This document shows, in pieces, positions 44,907 to 57,300 of a stretch of DNA of 64,000 nucleotides. The notes under the pieces are model-generated. The model was not told the DNA's origin and searched no databases. It saw nothing but the letters and a program-made list of their open reading frames with translations. A program made the position numbers and the translations under genes. The stretch comes from Chaetomium olivaceum. Taxonomy: Eukaryota; Ascomycota; Sordariomycetes; Sordariales; Chaetomiaceae. The stretch covers positions 1 to 64,000 of the forward strand of contig JAYWVB010000015.1 of assembly GCA_039881045.1 (NCBI GenBank), given 5' to 3'. Numbering within the stretch: the stretch's first letter is position 1; every line of letters starts with the position of its first letter.

Positions 44907-46857
44907 CTAGTAAACACCACGCTCCTCACGCCACGACGCCTCGGGGTTCTCCTCCACGTTACTTGTCCCATATTCAACATCCTCCTGAGCCTCCTTGTCC
45001 CCCTCGTAATCCTGCGACTGAGAAACCTCATTTTCGTTCACAGCGGCTTCCATCTCAGCTTCTCCCTCAAAGCCTAGCTCTGTAACCTCCTCTTCGGCGT
45101 TGTCGTTGTCAGCTGCCCCGTCATCTTGGTTGCCAGAGTCTTCGGTGTACTCAGGTTCAACTACTTCCTCTCCTTCCGCATTTTCGGTGTTGTCGTTGTC
45201 AACTGCCTCGTCGTCTTGGTTGTCAAACTCTCCGGTGTACTCGGGCTCAGCTGCTTGCTCTGCTTCCTGTTCTTCCACGTTTTCGGTGTCTTGGCCCTCT
45301 TGATTGTCGTATGTGTCTTCGTAGATGACCACCTCCGCCAGTTGGTCTTCAACGTTATTGTTATCAGCGGCCGTGTTCTCCTCGACGTCAGTGTTGTTGT
45401 ACTCCGGGTCCACGTAACCATCCTCGTTGAGACTGGCTTCCTCGCCCTCACCGGGCTGAGCCATGGCGTCTTCATCGGCCGCATCGCCATAGTCTTGAGT
45501 GGGCTCCTCCTCTTCCGTAAGACCCTCCTCTTCTTCAAGGCCCTCCTCCTCTGCAGGAGCCTCCTCATATCGACCCCCTGAATCATCGCCATAGTCCGCC
45601 CCATTGGCGTCGTCTGGGGTTGGCTCCTCAGCTTCGGGGGCTTCATGATCCGCCTCATCAAGAGACCGACTTTCTCCGGGAAATCGGTCTTCCTCAAGGC
45701 TCCTTGTCTCAACTCCTCCATCTTCTCCAAAGCGCCGGACTTGGTACTGCGTTTCAGAAACAACCACATGCTTGAGAGTTCCGGACGTGGGGAACGAAAA
45801 CTTGCGGTCGTCCTCTGTTACTACGTTGTATGTGCCCTTGTATTCAAGATCCATCCTTCCGCTGCTGTAAGTTGCGATCAATCTGTGAGATGTCAGTACA
45901 ACTCCGATGGCGGGGGGATAGGAGGTCCATACTCGAATTCATCTTCTGCGCATGTCATCTCTTTTGTCATTTCCCACCGAACCTTTCTCTCCGTCGACTT
46001 CGTAGTTTGCCAAGTATGCTCATAACCGATCTGCAGCGAGAATGTCGCTTTCGTACTTAGCACTAACGGAGCCCCCGCCGCGATCTCCTGCGCAACCCCA
46101 ATATCGACTGTAACTTTGTTGTTCCACATGGTTTCTTCTTTCTCCGTAATTTCCCCGATGACCTTGACTTGGTAGGGCGAGCCATTCCACATAGCCTTCG
46201 CCCTCTCCAGGTACTTCATCTCAAGAAATCCAGTGTCGTTCAAGTCGAGAGTGGGATAGGTGACGTTGTCGATGTATTGCTTCGCAACCCGTTTGAGAAA
46301 GAGGGGTTTCAAACTGTCGATAACGGACCAGGAGCGTCCTTGAAAGCCGATGAGCAGGCCAGAGCCAACGTCCATCTTGTACTGGTTCTCGCTAACCAGT
46401 TTTAGGCCTGCGGAGAACGTCTGATCCTTGCTGGTTTTGAACCACAACAGCGACGTTCGATCCCACTTCCCGTCCCCCTGGCCGTAGAGCGACATTTCTT
46501 TGATCTTCTCGCCATTGTTGACATCAATGCGGCACTCCTCGAAGGTCTTCGACGAGTCGGTACTTCCATGCGAAAGTAGTTTCCCGTCGGTATATTCGAG
46601 TTCGAATCCGGCGAGGAATCCTTTGGTACCTGAGCTGCCCCATTTCGACGTTCCGTGGTAGACTCGGATTCGCTTCACAACTGAGAATACGAGTAGTGTC
46701 AGATATCTGAATGTCACAAATTGATGTTCCAGGTGAGCAAAATAGGTAGGTAAGGTATGTACTTACAGGCTCCCATTTGGCCCACAAACTGGAAATCACC
46801 TCCACCGTGGCCGCCCACGTAACTATTCTCCTGCCAGAGCTCGGATGTGAAAGACAT
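44907..46857 (-). CDS. Jacalin-type lectin / aerolysin-like pore former with acidic tail
   Basis: Three exons, 46857-46767, 46680-45933 and 45882-44907, give 604 residues; introns are 86 and 50 nt. The first 140 residues form a jacalin-like beta-prism: GGHGGGDF, then VKRIRVYHG and FLAGFELEYTDG. From about 170 to 320 a Thr/Ser-rich beta region (VTVDIGVAQEIAAGAPLVLS...SFSLQIGYEH-like, GRMDLEYKGTYNV) resembles the aerolysin/natterin fold. The remaining 270 residues are overwhelmingly Glu/Asp with degenerate repeats of the EPEYTxxxxNQDDxAxDND type. There is no signal peptide, so it is probably cytosolic. Such proteins form membrane pores after binding glycans; the acidic tail may restrain the pore domain, which is an inference. 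The gene lies next to the gasdermin-like gene. Confidence 0.8.
45060..45620. repeat. Degenerate acidic coding repeats
   Basis: Within the third exon of the jacalin/aerolysin-like gene, an approximately 75-80 bp unit encoding E-P-E-Y-T..N-Q-D-D-A-D-N-D-N recurs imperfectly (clear copies near 45090-45160 and 45165-45245). Further GAA/GAG-rich sequence continues to 45620. It generates the acidic tail. Confidence 0.6.
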
Positions 46858-48738
46858 GGTTTGGAAGTTGGAATTGATGGGGCTTGAACTAAGAAGGGTT
46901 TTGCCGGGCTGGTCTCGTGTATTGAAATTGACTATTATAGCAATGATGTAAAGTGATTGAAAGTGGAATTGTTAACAGGAACTGGGAAGAAAGGGGAGAG
47001 TTGATATATTGCAAATAACTCCTGAAACTTCCTGATTATGTCCCTCTTTCTACTGACCTCAGGTTGCTTTGTACCCATACTCGGACCATTTCAGATAGGT
47101 ACCTTACTCAGACTATTGTATTTGGAGGGGCTCTAAACGTCTCGTTGAAAACTGAATGTGCGCATTCTTCCAATACTTTCCCACCCGCGTATGCTGCGGC
47201 TTTTGTGTATTACCTGATTGGCTTCGCCAACGCTTTTGGCGCACGCCACTCAAATTTGTGTACCAAGCAGAGCTCGGTCAGCCTGCATACTCGGGGATCT
47301 GAGTATCCTGCATTGTCGGCTATGTCGCAGCAGCTCCTACATGATTGGTTAATCCGATGGCTGGCCGGTGTATGAAAAGCCTTATCATGCTAAATGTACG
47401 TAGATTGCTTTGTCTAATTGAGGTAGTGGATGAATGTATTATAAGTTGACCTCTTATATACGGATAATGGTGGTGTAGTTACCTGGTAACTTGCAGACCT
47501 CATCGAGCTGCATGTTCAGGTAACTCGATATCGTAGGTATTTTTACAGGCAGGTTCTCATGACAATCGAAGTTGACGAACACCAGAATTGAGAGGCAAAT
47601 AGCCAGCTCTTAGACGCCATGAAGTGCATCTGAATCAATGAAATACTGCTTACCTCGGTATGTACATACATGTACCGCCTAGGGAGGGTACTCTTGGTTT
47701 GTCTATACATACATAGTCAAATAGGTACCCGATAGGGAGGTAACCTAAACACGTTAAATTAATAAGGGCCTTATCGTGGGTTTATGATGACTACCCGCCT
47801 AGGGAGTAGCTACTCCGAGTGTGCAGACAGGTTGCCTCCCGTGCATGAGAGCAATAGCTATACCTAGGTACCTAGTACTGACCTTGCTGCAAAGAACACT
47901 CCTTTTCAAGCTACAGAGTCCGTCACGCTCAATCCAGTGGACTCGTCAGTTTGGTCCAAGATTGTGGAATGGTCCCATGCTTTCAACGTCGCTCTGGGGG
48001 GGGGACCGAACGATACTCGAGGTACTCTTGGCTCGTGACTCCTGAGTCGGACTGCTACATCAACGCTCAGTGCCAACCAGGAGATGGTGTCTCGCCTTGT
48101 GGCGGCAGCCTCGCTCGGACTGGCAGGTGGCGGCCCAATTGCGTCTCGCAGACCCAAATCGTGGCCGGCAGTTGATAGAAAAAAGGGGTGAAACAGTGGG
48201 CTTGGCAGGCCACCCCCACGAGATTCCCCTCACCATTGGTCCAAGGGGGGGAAGACAAATGCAACCCTCGACGGTCAACCTCGAAGCTAACTGGTGTCCT
48301 GATCGGCACAGGCAACAGCCCCACGGGCCGTTTGCGGAGATTGTGCATGAACCACTACCATAAACCACAACCACCTTCCCATTTTCCCCAAAGCTCCTGT
48401 CCATGGGGCGAATGGGATTCGTTGCTTGTAACATGCCGGCGGTGTTTCTCGAGGTGGCTGAATTGTAGACCGACGGAGTTTTGGGATAGCTCAAGGTGAC
48501 CATGTGAAAATCCACCGAACGATCAGCTGGGGGGCTTGGAGAGGGGAAGGGGAGAAGAGGAAAAAAGGAACTTTGCCCGAATGAATGTCATGGTGTTGTC
48601 CTGAACCGCAGATCGCCAGATGGTATAAGACACGCATGTCTCCAGGGATAACATAGGTTCCCTGGCCTGGACTGCATCCCGATTAACAACACTCACCTAC
48701 ATCACCGGTCACTACACCCCGCCGCCACAACCACCGCC
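46858..48738. other. Long intergenic region
   Basis: Nearly 1.9 kb without a supported gene. It contains several CCTAGG/GGTACC words (for example TACCTAGGTACCTAG at about 47861-47875, and GGTAGGTAAGGTA near 46744). TATAAGA at 48624-48630 lies before the NLP gene. Frames at 48060-48515 lie on both strands and look like chance frames. Confidence 0.45.
48624..48630 (+). promoter_or_regulatory. Probable TATA box of the NLP gene
   Basis: TATAAGA about 110 nt before the ATG at 48739. Confidence 0.45.
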
Positions 48739-49545
48739 ATGACGAAGCTCTCCCCCGCCCTGATGCTGCTCGCGGCAGCGGCCCCTTCCACCCTCGCGGC
48801 CCCCTCCTTCCCCCTCCTCGCCCGCGCACCCTCCCCCCCCGCTGCCCTCCCCCAGCGAGCCACAGCCAACGACCTCCGCTGGCAACCGTCGCTCGACTTC
48901 GACACGGACGGCTGCTACAACGTGCCCGCCATCGACGCGCAGGGCAACATCGCGCAGGGCCTCCCCTACCAGTTCACAGGTCTGTCGAGCGACTGCCGGG
49001 ACGCGTCCGACCTGGACAACAACAACGTCTACTCCCGGCAACGCTGCAACAACGGCTGGTGCGTGTACATGTACGGGTACTACTTCGAGAAGGACGTGGC
49101 CGTGCCCAACTTCATCAGCACGGGCCACACGCACGACTGGGAGCACGTCGCCGTGTGGGTCAGCGACGCGTCGGGCCGCGCCGAGTACGTGGGCGCGTCG
49201 CAGCACGGCGGGTTCGAGATCAAGGCGGCCGGTGATGTCCGCTGGGATGGCGAGCACCCCAAGATCGTCTACCACAAGGACGGCGGCAGCACGCATGCCT
49301 TCCGCTTTGCCAACGCGGCGGATGATGGTATTGAGAACCACAAGGGTGTGTGGTTCCGTGGGTCGCTCGTCTCGTACAACGGGTTCCCGTCGGCGCAGAT
49401 CAGGGACAAGCTGTTTGCGCACGACTTCGGTTCGGCGACGATTGGTTTCAAGGACTCGACCTTTGCGGGACACATTGGCAAGGCGAAGCCGGGTGCGGTT
49501 ACGTTTGACGTGAACCAGGACGTCGGGTCGCCGGGGAACCCCTGA
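48739..49545 (+). CDS. Necrosis- and ethylene-inducing-like protein (NPP1/NLP)
   Basis: Single exon, 268 residues. A signal peptide of about 20 residues (LLAAAAPSTLA|A) is followed by a short Pro-rich pro-region. The NPP1 domain then begins with LRWQPSLDFDTDGCYNVPAID. The family heptapeptide GHRHDWE is GHTHDWE here (residues 129-135), so the metal-binding His, Asp and Glu are kept but Arg is Thr. Four cysteines (59, 86, 103, 108) suggest two disulfides. Secreted NLPs bind plant sphingolipids and some damage membranes of dicot cells; others are non-cytolytic. The Arg-to-Thr change leaves activity open. The frame is intact and strongly C/G-biased. An AA9 LPMO 1.5 kb downstream also points to interaction with plant material. 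Confidence 0.93.
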   Translation: MTKLSPALMLLAAAAPSTLAAPSFPLLARAPSPPAALPQRATANDLRWQPSLDFDTDGCYNVPAIDAQGNIAQGLPYQFTGLSSDCRDASDLDNNNVYSRQRCNNGWCVYMYGYYFEKDVAVPNFISTGHTHDWEHVAVWVSDASGRAEYVGASQHGGFEIKAAGDVRWDGEHPKIVYHKDGGSTHAFRFANAADDGIENHKGVWFRGSLVSYNGFPSAQIRDKLFAHDFGSATIGFKDSTFAGHIGKAKPGAVTFDVNQDVGSPGNP

Positions 49546-51089
49546 GTGTTGGATGGGTGGTCTGGTAAACAGTCCTAAAATGTCAATAGTAGTGAATGAG
49601 CCAGTTTATGAAATCCAAACCTCAAGTCATGGAAAGATCCAATACCGACATGATTTTGCGCGGCCATATCAGAAGAGTGAATTCATAGACAACGCGGTAA
49701 ATGCAAGGTATGGGAGCTCGGTACCTTTCACTTGCTATCAAGTATAGAAAAGTCCGCTCTTTCGCCGACAGGCGAGGTGCCTGATGGCTTACCCAGTTGA
49801 GCAAGAGGATCTAAGAGTTGCAGGGGCGGAAATATGTTGTCCCACCAAAGCCATAGCTGGCATAGAGCTGAGCGGCGGTGCTAGACGTAGTATCCTACCG
49901 GTGTCAAGTGCAGATATATGCAGACGCACATGCACCTCCGGTACTTTTGGGGGGTCTTCCATCCCCTTGACGCTAAACGTTGTCCAACAGAATCACTCAC
50001 ACCAGCTAGTGGTCACGCTTTTCACCCCAGTTCTCACCATTCCAGTCACAAATTAACACACCCATTGTAGCACATCCTTGACTCCTTTCATGTTGCAACC
50101 GCAGCTTGAACTCAGTTGTCCTTTCGGCTCGTCTTGATCATGTGCCACTCTGGCCTACAGACGACAAGCGATGATTGCTAATCGCCCAAGGAAAACGTTC
50201 AGGTAGCATCACGCGCCAGGAGTAAGCAGGCACGGTGAGACGTGCCTCGATCTCCGGTGTCTTCTCCACAGAAGCATGCCCAGAGCTCAATGCATGTGTG
50301 CCATGGCGGACAAGCGCTTTCGTTGCCGCCAGGTGCTCGCCAAGCGCAGTCGGCTCGGTCTCGTCTTTTTTTTCTCCGCGCTGCTCGAACCCCATCGGCG
50401 CCATCGCTCGCCTGCGGGCCACCCCACGTCTGGACCATGGGGCGGTGATCGACAACGGGGTATTACCCGGAATGGGAACCATGGAAGACCTCCGACCGAG
50501 TTCAGCGACCCAGTGTCCGGGTTGCGACGCGGGCTTCCCGATCAACCCCTTTCATTCGCCGCCAGCACAGGGGATGCCAAGCTGTTTCGGCTTTGCGTGC
50601 GTGCCCCTGGTGTCCAGTTTGGCCGAAAAAGGCAAGAGTTCGGGACCAAAAGCCGCATGTAACGCTGGCTGCCCCGGGTTTGGCGATGATTGTGGAGAAT
50701 CCACACCATCAACAGCCGCCGGCCTGGAGCTTTCGCATCCACCACCGCACCGGGATCTCGAAACCAGGTTGGGCATGTCTGGCCCATTGGTCTTCATCTA
50801 TTTCCGGCCGCCGAGAAGCCCTCCATCTCGGTAGCATGCTTGGGATCGAGAAATTCCTTCCACTCATGACGTTTCCAAGACATGGCGCGTTCGAGGTGCC
50901 CAGCCTATAGTCACATTCTCTGCTGGAGTATTCAGGGGTACCGCGGATGGAAGTGGTGTAATCCATTGGGAGCTAGCGGGAGATCAACAAGTATAAAGCC
51001 TCGTCTAAACGCCATGTCGATCCATGTTTGTTTTCCGTTGATCATCTCCACATCGAAGAATTTGTTGTTGAAGTATCCAAACCTCCAAC
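49546..51089. other. Intergenic region between NLP and LPMO genes
   Basis: About 1.5 kb. Several long overlapping frames occur at 50235-50834 on both strands but none shows a domain. The core promoter of the LPMO gene lies at the right end. Confidence 0.45.
50992..50998 (+). promoter_or_regulatory. Probable TATA box of the AA9 gene
   Basis: TATAAAG 92 nt before the ATG at 51090. Confidence 0.55.
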
Positions 51090-52093
51090 ATGAAGTTCGC
51101 CTCCTCCGTTGCCCTGTTGGCTGCTGCCGGCGCCCAGGCCCACTGTGAGTTGTCAATCCTGTCTCTATTGTACCTGGAATCCATCGACTAACAACCACAA
51201 GACACCTTTCCCAAGACCGTTGTCGACGGCGTGACCTCGGCCGAGTGGGAGACCATCCGCATCACCGAGAACCACTACTCGCACGGCCCCGTCGAGGATG
51301 TCACCAGCTCCAAGATGACCTGCTACGAGCGTGACGTCGGCAAGGGCGCGGCCAAGACCGTCTCCGTCAAGGCCGGCGGCACTGTCGGCTTCACCGTCGA
51401 CACCTCGGTCGGCCACCCGGGCCCCACCCACTTCTACCTGGCCAAGGTGCCCGCGGGCAAGACCGCCGCCACCTTTGACGGCAAGGGCGCCGTCTGGTTC
51501 AAGATCTACGAGGACGGCCCGTCCGGCCTCGGCACCGGCACCCTCAAGTGGCCCAGCGATGGTTCGTGTTCTCTGGCCCCGTGACCTACCCCGGTCAATG
51601 TTCTTTTAAGGTGTCACTAACATTCCACGTCCCCAGGCAAAACCCAGCTGTCTGTCAAGATCCCCAGCTGCGTCGAGAACGGCGAGTACCTCCTCCGTGT
51701 CGAGCACATCGCTCTCCACAGCGCCGGCAGCATCGGCGGTGCCCGTAAGTCTTCATTCTCTCCCATCCACACTCCTTTCACAAAAGCCCCTTGGCAATAC
51801 CCGTGGCGCCACTCCCCGAACACGGCCCTCGACACTCTTAACCTGCCCCCCACCCACCTACCATCCCAATAACACCACACCAAAATACCAACTGACATAT
51901 CTTCCCTCCAACAGAGATCTACCTCTCCTGCGCCCAGATCTCCGTCACCGGCGGCACGGGCTCCATCAACACGGGCTCGCTGGTCTCGTTCCCCGGCGCC
52001 TACAAGGCGACGGACCCCGGTATCCACTTCCAGCTGTACTGGCCCACGCCCACCAGCTACGTCAACCCCGGCCCGAAGGTCGTTTCGTGCTAG
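51090..52093 (+). CDS. AA9 lytic polysaccharide monooxygenase
   Basis: Four exons, 51090-51144, 51202-51561, 51637-51744 and 51915-52093, give 233 residues. The 17-residue signal peptide ends in AQA, so the mature protein starts with His18, the first ligand of the copper histidine brace. The second His is His90 in VGHPGP and the axial Tyr is Tyr216 in FQLYWP. All three are characteristic of AA9 (formerly GH61). The enzyme oxidatively cleaves cellulose or hemicellulose outside the cell. The mature domain of 216 residues carries no CBM1 and no linker. The first intron falls right at the His codon junction (CAC T|AC). The gene is intact and strongly codon-biased. Confidence 0.95.
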
Positions 52094-52745
52094 ATCGGGT
52101 GAGACGGGTGGTGGTAATGATAGGGAAGCGATGAGGGGTGGACGATTCTTGTATATACGGAACTTTGAAGTCACGCTGGTTATGAGTTATGCCAGATATC
52201 AGTACATACATATACATATATCATACATTTACATAACGACCACGCGCGGGTGGTGAGGACGTGTGAATGGCGCTTTGGTTTAAGTCACGCCCCGCCTTCC
52301 TTGTATTTGTCCTCTGCCATCAAAGTCAGTATTTCAGAGCCAGTCCAGTCTTGCATCCCAGCTTTCCCCGCCGAACGCTGTGTGTGAGTCAGTTACGTAC
52401 GCCAACCGTGAACATGTGTCGCCCGCTGTCAAACCACATCTATAGGTCCCGATGAGCATAGACCAAACAACGCCGGACACCAGAGCCGTCCTGCCACTGC
52501 CAGCCTGTATATCGTCCTATCAAAATGAATAGCTTGGGACACGGGGACCGGGCCGCTAGCCTAGGCCCAAGCCGCCGTCCATGAGTTGCGAGGGGCGCGG
52601 AACCACCGGGTTGGAGGTGACTGCGAACGAGGGCTGCACCGTATCTTTGCTCGACGTGGAACATAGAAACATCCAATATATTCGCCTGCTATGGTCACTC
52701 CTAAATTCCAACCGCAACCTGCCGTTATGCACAAGTCGATCGTAT
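52094..52745. other. Intergenic region between convergent genes
   Basis: About 650 nt between the LPMO stop and the 3' end of the minus-strand mitochondrial-type gene. A short alternation of ACATAT/ATACAT at 52200-52235 is the only pattern noticed. Confidence 0.4.
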
Positions 52746-53223
52746 TCACTTCTTCGGAGGTCCCGGGGGCGGGTTGCTCGGCTTCCCGCGGGCTTGGTTC
52801 CGCAGTTCCTCGATGAAGTATTTGATGAAGTTGCTGGGTCGGTTCGGCTCGGCTTCATGCATGTTAACTTCTGGTTCCTGATTCCGACACAAGTTTGCCC
52901 TACCTGTAGCCTCTCCCTGCCGCAGCGGATCGAGCGGATCACGGCCGTGGCGGATATCTTCGACAGTGCGGTGTACTCGGCGGACGCCTCGATGAAAGCT
53001 CGGGCTTCGGAGGATCTGTCGGGGACGAGGGGTTAGCGATGGGAGGCGGAACCAGCGTGGTGGCTGTCACGGCGATGGGCGTACCTGGTTGACGAGGACG
53101 TTCTGGAATAGGTAGGGAGGGAGGTTAGCGAACGGGCTCCGAAACGACGGACTAATCGATTATTCAACACACCTCAAATCGCAGGAACACTGCCCACAAT
53201 AAACGGCCCCACGGCGCCATCAT
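52746..53223 (-). CDS. Small conserved mitochondrial-type protein
   Basis: Three exons, 53223-53173, 53102-53085 and 53015-52746, give 112 residues, with introns of 70 and 69 nt in phase 0. The N-terminus (MMAPWGRLLWAVFLRFE) is hydrophobic and basic. It is followed by NVLVNQILRSPSFHRGVRRV, a block I associate with small fungal mitochondrial proteins of unknown function (NQILRSPTFHxxVRKVH). The C-terminal helix is SNFIKYFIEELRNQARG and the end is Pro/Gly/Lys-rich. The 18-nt middle exon would be missed easily. A further 33-nt intron at about 52880 is possible but too short to be likely, and reading through it keeps the frame. Confidence 0.7.
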
Positions 53224-54383
53224 GGGCTACTTGACTTGGGTGGAAGATGGGTGCATTGCATCCACTGTATTGTCGATGCTTGGCGCAAGAAGTTGGGCGC
53301 GGCTCTCCCGTGCTGCCCGCCACAAAGTGGGATTGCCGCCCACGTGGAAGCGGGGCAAGGAACTCATGAGCTCACTGCAGCGGAAGCTCGTCCAACCGCC
53401 ACCAACTCCGACACACGACAACGAGAAAGGTATGCAAAGGAGAGGGAATCGCACCAACGCTCGCTCGAAACCCAACAAGTCACATTCGTACCGTACCGCA
53501 AGCACACCATTGGCCGGCACACCTCAAATACACAATGCTATCGAAGCACTTTCCCTCCCGATCCCCGGCACTGCCATGGTTCGTCTATGCGTCGTGTACG
53601 CAGTTGGTGATGAAGACTGCGGGTGGGCATGACGGCCCGCGAGCCGATAACATTTCCATCTTTTCTGTTACCTTTCTTCTCTTTCCCTTCTGGTTTTTTT
53701 CTTCGAAATTAACACTGAAGCCAGTATTTTAACGTCTGTTGTGCAACTCAAAAAACTGCGACTCGGTTACCGCAGCTCCCCCCTGTCGGATGCAACGATG
53801 GTCAGAGCCTCAACGTTTCGAGATCATCGCCATGCATTGTCTCGATATACGTCACAACAATGCATTCCTTCCCTTCCATTTATTGTCTTTTCTTGCCTTT
53901 GCTTGATAAATCGTATCAACCATTCCATCCCAACCCAACGAAACAGCCGACTCGGTTATAGTGGCCGGGTCTTCCTGGCCTGAAAGAGGCAAGGGGCGGC
54001 ACAGTTGACGAGTTGGCCATGCCGGCCCGTCTTTGGCCACCCTTCAACAACAGCAAAACACTGTGGAGCAAGCACGGGCAAGGCCGCCGCCGTTTCAACA
54101 GGGCTTACCGCGCTGTCTCTCCGTTGTGATTCGCGGCGTGGGGAAGCTAATAATAATAACGTGATATGTGACCACCAACGCGGCCGGCCCGGCCAAAGGC
54201 TCATAGAATGTTCAAGTTGGGCCCTTTACGGCTGTGCCCCCGTTCTTTGGTCAAATCGTCCGCCGTGGGTGCGGCCGTATCTCTAAATTGTTTCTCGTGC
54301 CATGTCCCTAGTCTGCATCGCAACCTGACCCTGCAATATCACCCAGTTCATGTGGAGTGTGATGTCCGTTAGACGCCGACACA
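53224..54383. other. Intergenic region
   Basis: About 1.2 kb. Plus-strand frames at 53222-53632 overlap each other without any domain. A T/C-rich stretch lies at 53660-53705. No gene supported. Confidence 0.4.
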
Positions 54384-57300
54384 ATGAAGGTGAGCGAGGA
54401 CGCCATCAAGCCTGTCGGCCTTACACTCCTGTATGAACCAGACTGGCCCATCGACCCAGCAGTTGAGTACGTGACGACGTCTTGCAATTTCACGGGGCGT
54501 TACTGACCGCGATGGGCACAGCATTGTTCTTGTTCATGGTGTCGGAGGGCATCCGGTTCGATCATGGAAGCTCGAGCCTCAGCGGCAGACGCCAACAGCT
54601 CCAAAGGCGACCACCCCTCACCCGGGCATCAAGAGAAGGCTAACGAAACTACCACAATCATCACCGTTGCTCCGTTCAAACTCGGAACCCTTACTCTCCA
54701 AACCACGGCGACCTCCCAGCAGATCTAGGACATTGCTCTGGAAGAACTCGACCAAGTCATCATCTAGGCTCAACCTCAATGGCTTTGCTGAGCCTATCAA
54801 GCCCGTTTTGGGCGGGAGTCCAAAGGTCTTATGCGAAAAGCGGCAACAATGTCGCCGTCGAAACTAGCGATTGCTGGTATGGCTGACCCCATCGGCCTGT
54901 ATGCCGAACCCGATGTTGAAGCATACTGGCCACTCGAGTTCCTGCCCGCGTCATGCCCCAATGCACGTGTTTTTACCTGGGGTTATAAGACGCTCGCCGA
55001 CAACAAGCCACTTCGCGGCGAGGGCGATATCTTTGCTCATGCAGAGGAGCTTCTGGTTAAGCTCGCAAGCACCCGCGCCGATCTGGTGGAGAAGCACGAC
55101 CGATAGTCTTCATCGCCCATTCTACTGGAGGAATTCTGGTCAAGGAGGTAATGAACCCCGGACCCTTCGGTCCCCCTTTGCTCGTCTAACATCTGTAGCT
55201 TCTCCGACTGTCCGAGCAGAACGCGACGGGCCCCTGAAAGGGATTCTACTATCGACGTCCGCCGTCATATTTCTCGGCGGCCCCCATCGCGGTACCGAAC
55301 ACTGCAACCTCGAGATGCCATCCTGAGTATGGCCAGTGTCACCCTACCTATCGACCCTAGCAATCCCGTACTTCACGAGTTGTGCGGAACCAACACCGCT
55401 CAGGAGCTCAGCCGCCAGACGTTTATACGAATGTGGAATGATTATAACTTTAAGGTGAAAACGTTCCAGGAGTCAATTATCCCGAGCTATCAGCATCCGG
55501 AGCTCAGGGCGGAAACGGTGAGTCGAGCGGCTTGGCACCTAATAGGCTTTCACTGACGAGAACAGACAATCCGGGCGACTTGCAAGCTTCATTGGCGATC
55601 CCAGGGAGCATGCCGAGACCATCTATGCCTTGCACGACAATATTTGCAAGTTCGGATCCGCGGACGAACAGGGGATACCGGGCTTTAGCCAGAACCCTGG
55701 CTGCGTTCATCACGCGGAGGAGGATGGTGTAAGTTTTACATCGGATAAGTTTTGGTCCAAAGCTAACGGTATCTAGCGCCATGTGCTGAACGTCAAGGAA
55801 CGGGTAAGTTCCAAAGGCCCGCAACGTAGAAAAGACGTAGCTGACGCGCGTAGAATGCCTTTCGCCTGGCGCAAATGCCATCCGCACCCCCTGAAACCCT
55901 TCCGCCATCGACCTACCCGGGAACCTGCCTCTGGCTGGACGACCTGCACGACTTCCAGACCTGGCACCACCGAAACGGGCCAAACAAGCACAAAATCCTC
56001 TGGATCAGGGAGAACCGGATGTGGCAAGACAGTCCTCCTTCGGTCCCTGCGGAGAAGACTAGAGCGGCAGTGGGGCCAGCCGGCGCCTCGTTCATCTGCC
56101 ACGGCCGCCGAGGCTGACAACGAGACAAAAGACCATCCGGTCGCCAAAGCCCAAGTCTAGCCGAGTCTACCGTAGCATTCTCTCTCAGCTGTTCCCTCAC
56201 GATCCCCGTCTCCGAAGGCACTCTGGCCTGTACAACCAGCCCCGAAGTGACTCTCGCAGGCTTGACGACGCGCAGGTTGTCTCCTTTTTCGCCGACTATT
56301 AGTCAACCAGAAGGTGGAGACGTCGACCAGGAGAGCCTTCATTTTCGTCGAGATAGCAGATGACGCATGCCCTAGCTACGTGCACGAGCTGATAAACCGG
56401 CTGTCACATCTCGCGCACAACTCGGACTTTAGCATCTGCGTTGCGAGCGGCTATCATCCGGAGATTATCGAGAGGATAACGTGATTAGCATCCCCATGCA
56501 CCTGCGCAACACCGACGATATTCTGCGGTATGTTAACTTGAACCTGGTTGCCGAGTGGGAGGAGCGGAACCGGACGGTTATCCGGATCGGACAGAAGGCG
56601 CGGGCGTGTTCCTGTGGGCGGAAATTGTGGTCAACATCTTGAATGCAGCCATCATAGAGGGCGCCACGCAGGAGATGATCGAGTACACTTTGGAGGAAGT
56701 CCCTGGCGACCTCCATGGCCTGTATGAGTGGATGCTCTCGACGCTAAACGACAGGGAGCGAACCGAGTCCCTTGTTCTCTTCCAATGGGTGATACTCGCG
56801 GCCGAGCCGATGCGCCTCAACGATCTCTTTCTCGCCATCCGACTCACCGAACCCAACCCTTTCGCCCTATTTGAACGACATGGCCCGCTCATGCGTTCGA
56901 TATCGGCATGCCCTTTTCGATGCGCGAGCTCCGTCAACTCCGCAATTCCGAGATCTCCTCCGACACGCCTTACCAATTCCACCGCTGGCTGCGAGCCCGC
57001 TCCATCGGTCTCTCGAGCTCAAATCCGAGACTCATAACAACCGCCAATCCACCGCCAAGGAAACCCTCGGCCTGCAGCGCGTCCACACCATCCATTCCTC
57101 CGTCCGCAGCTTCTTCCTCTCCGGCCGGGGCTTCGCCTGCCTCGCCGCGGGCAACCCCTCCATTCCCGCCACGCTCCCCATCTCCGACTTCCTCGACATC
57201 ACCCACTACACCCTCCTCCGGGCCTGCCTAACCTACCTCAACATGCGCGATTTCGAATCCCTCGGGCACGGCGCCCGCCGCCGCCGCAAGCACCCCCCCA

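Noticed and set aside
50235..50834. 199-residue plus-strand frame
   Set aside because: No motif, and conflicting frames on both strands.
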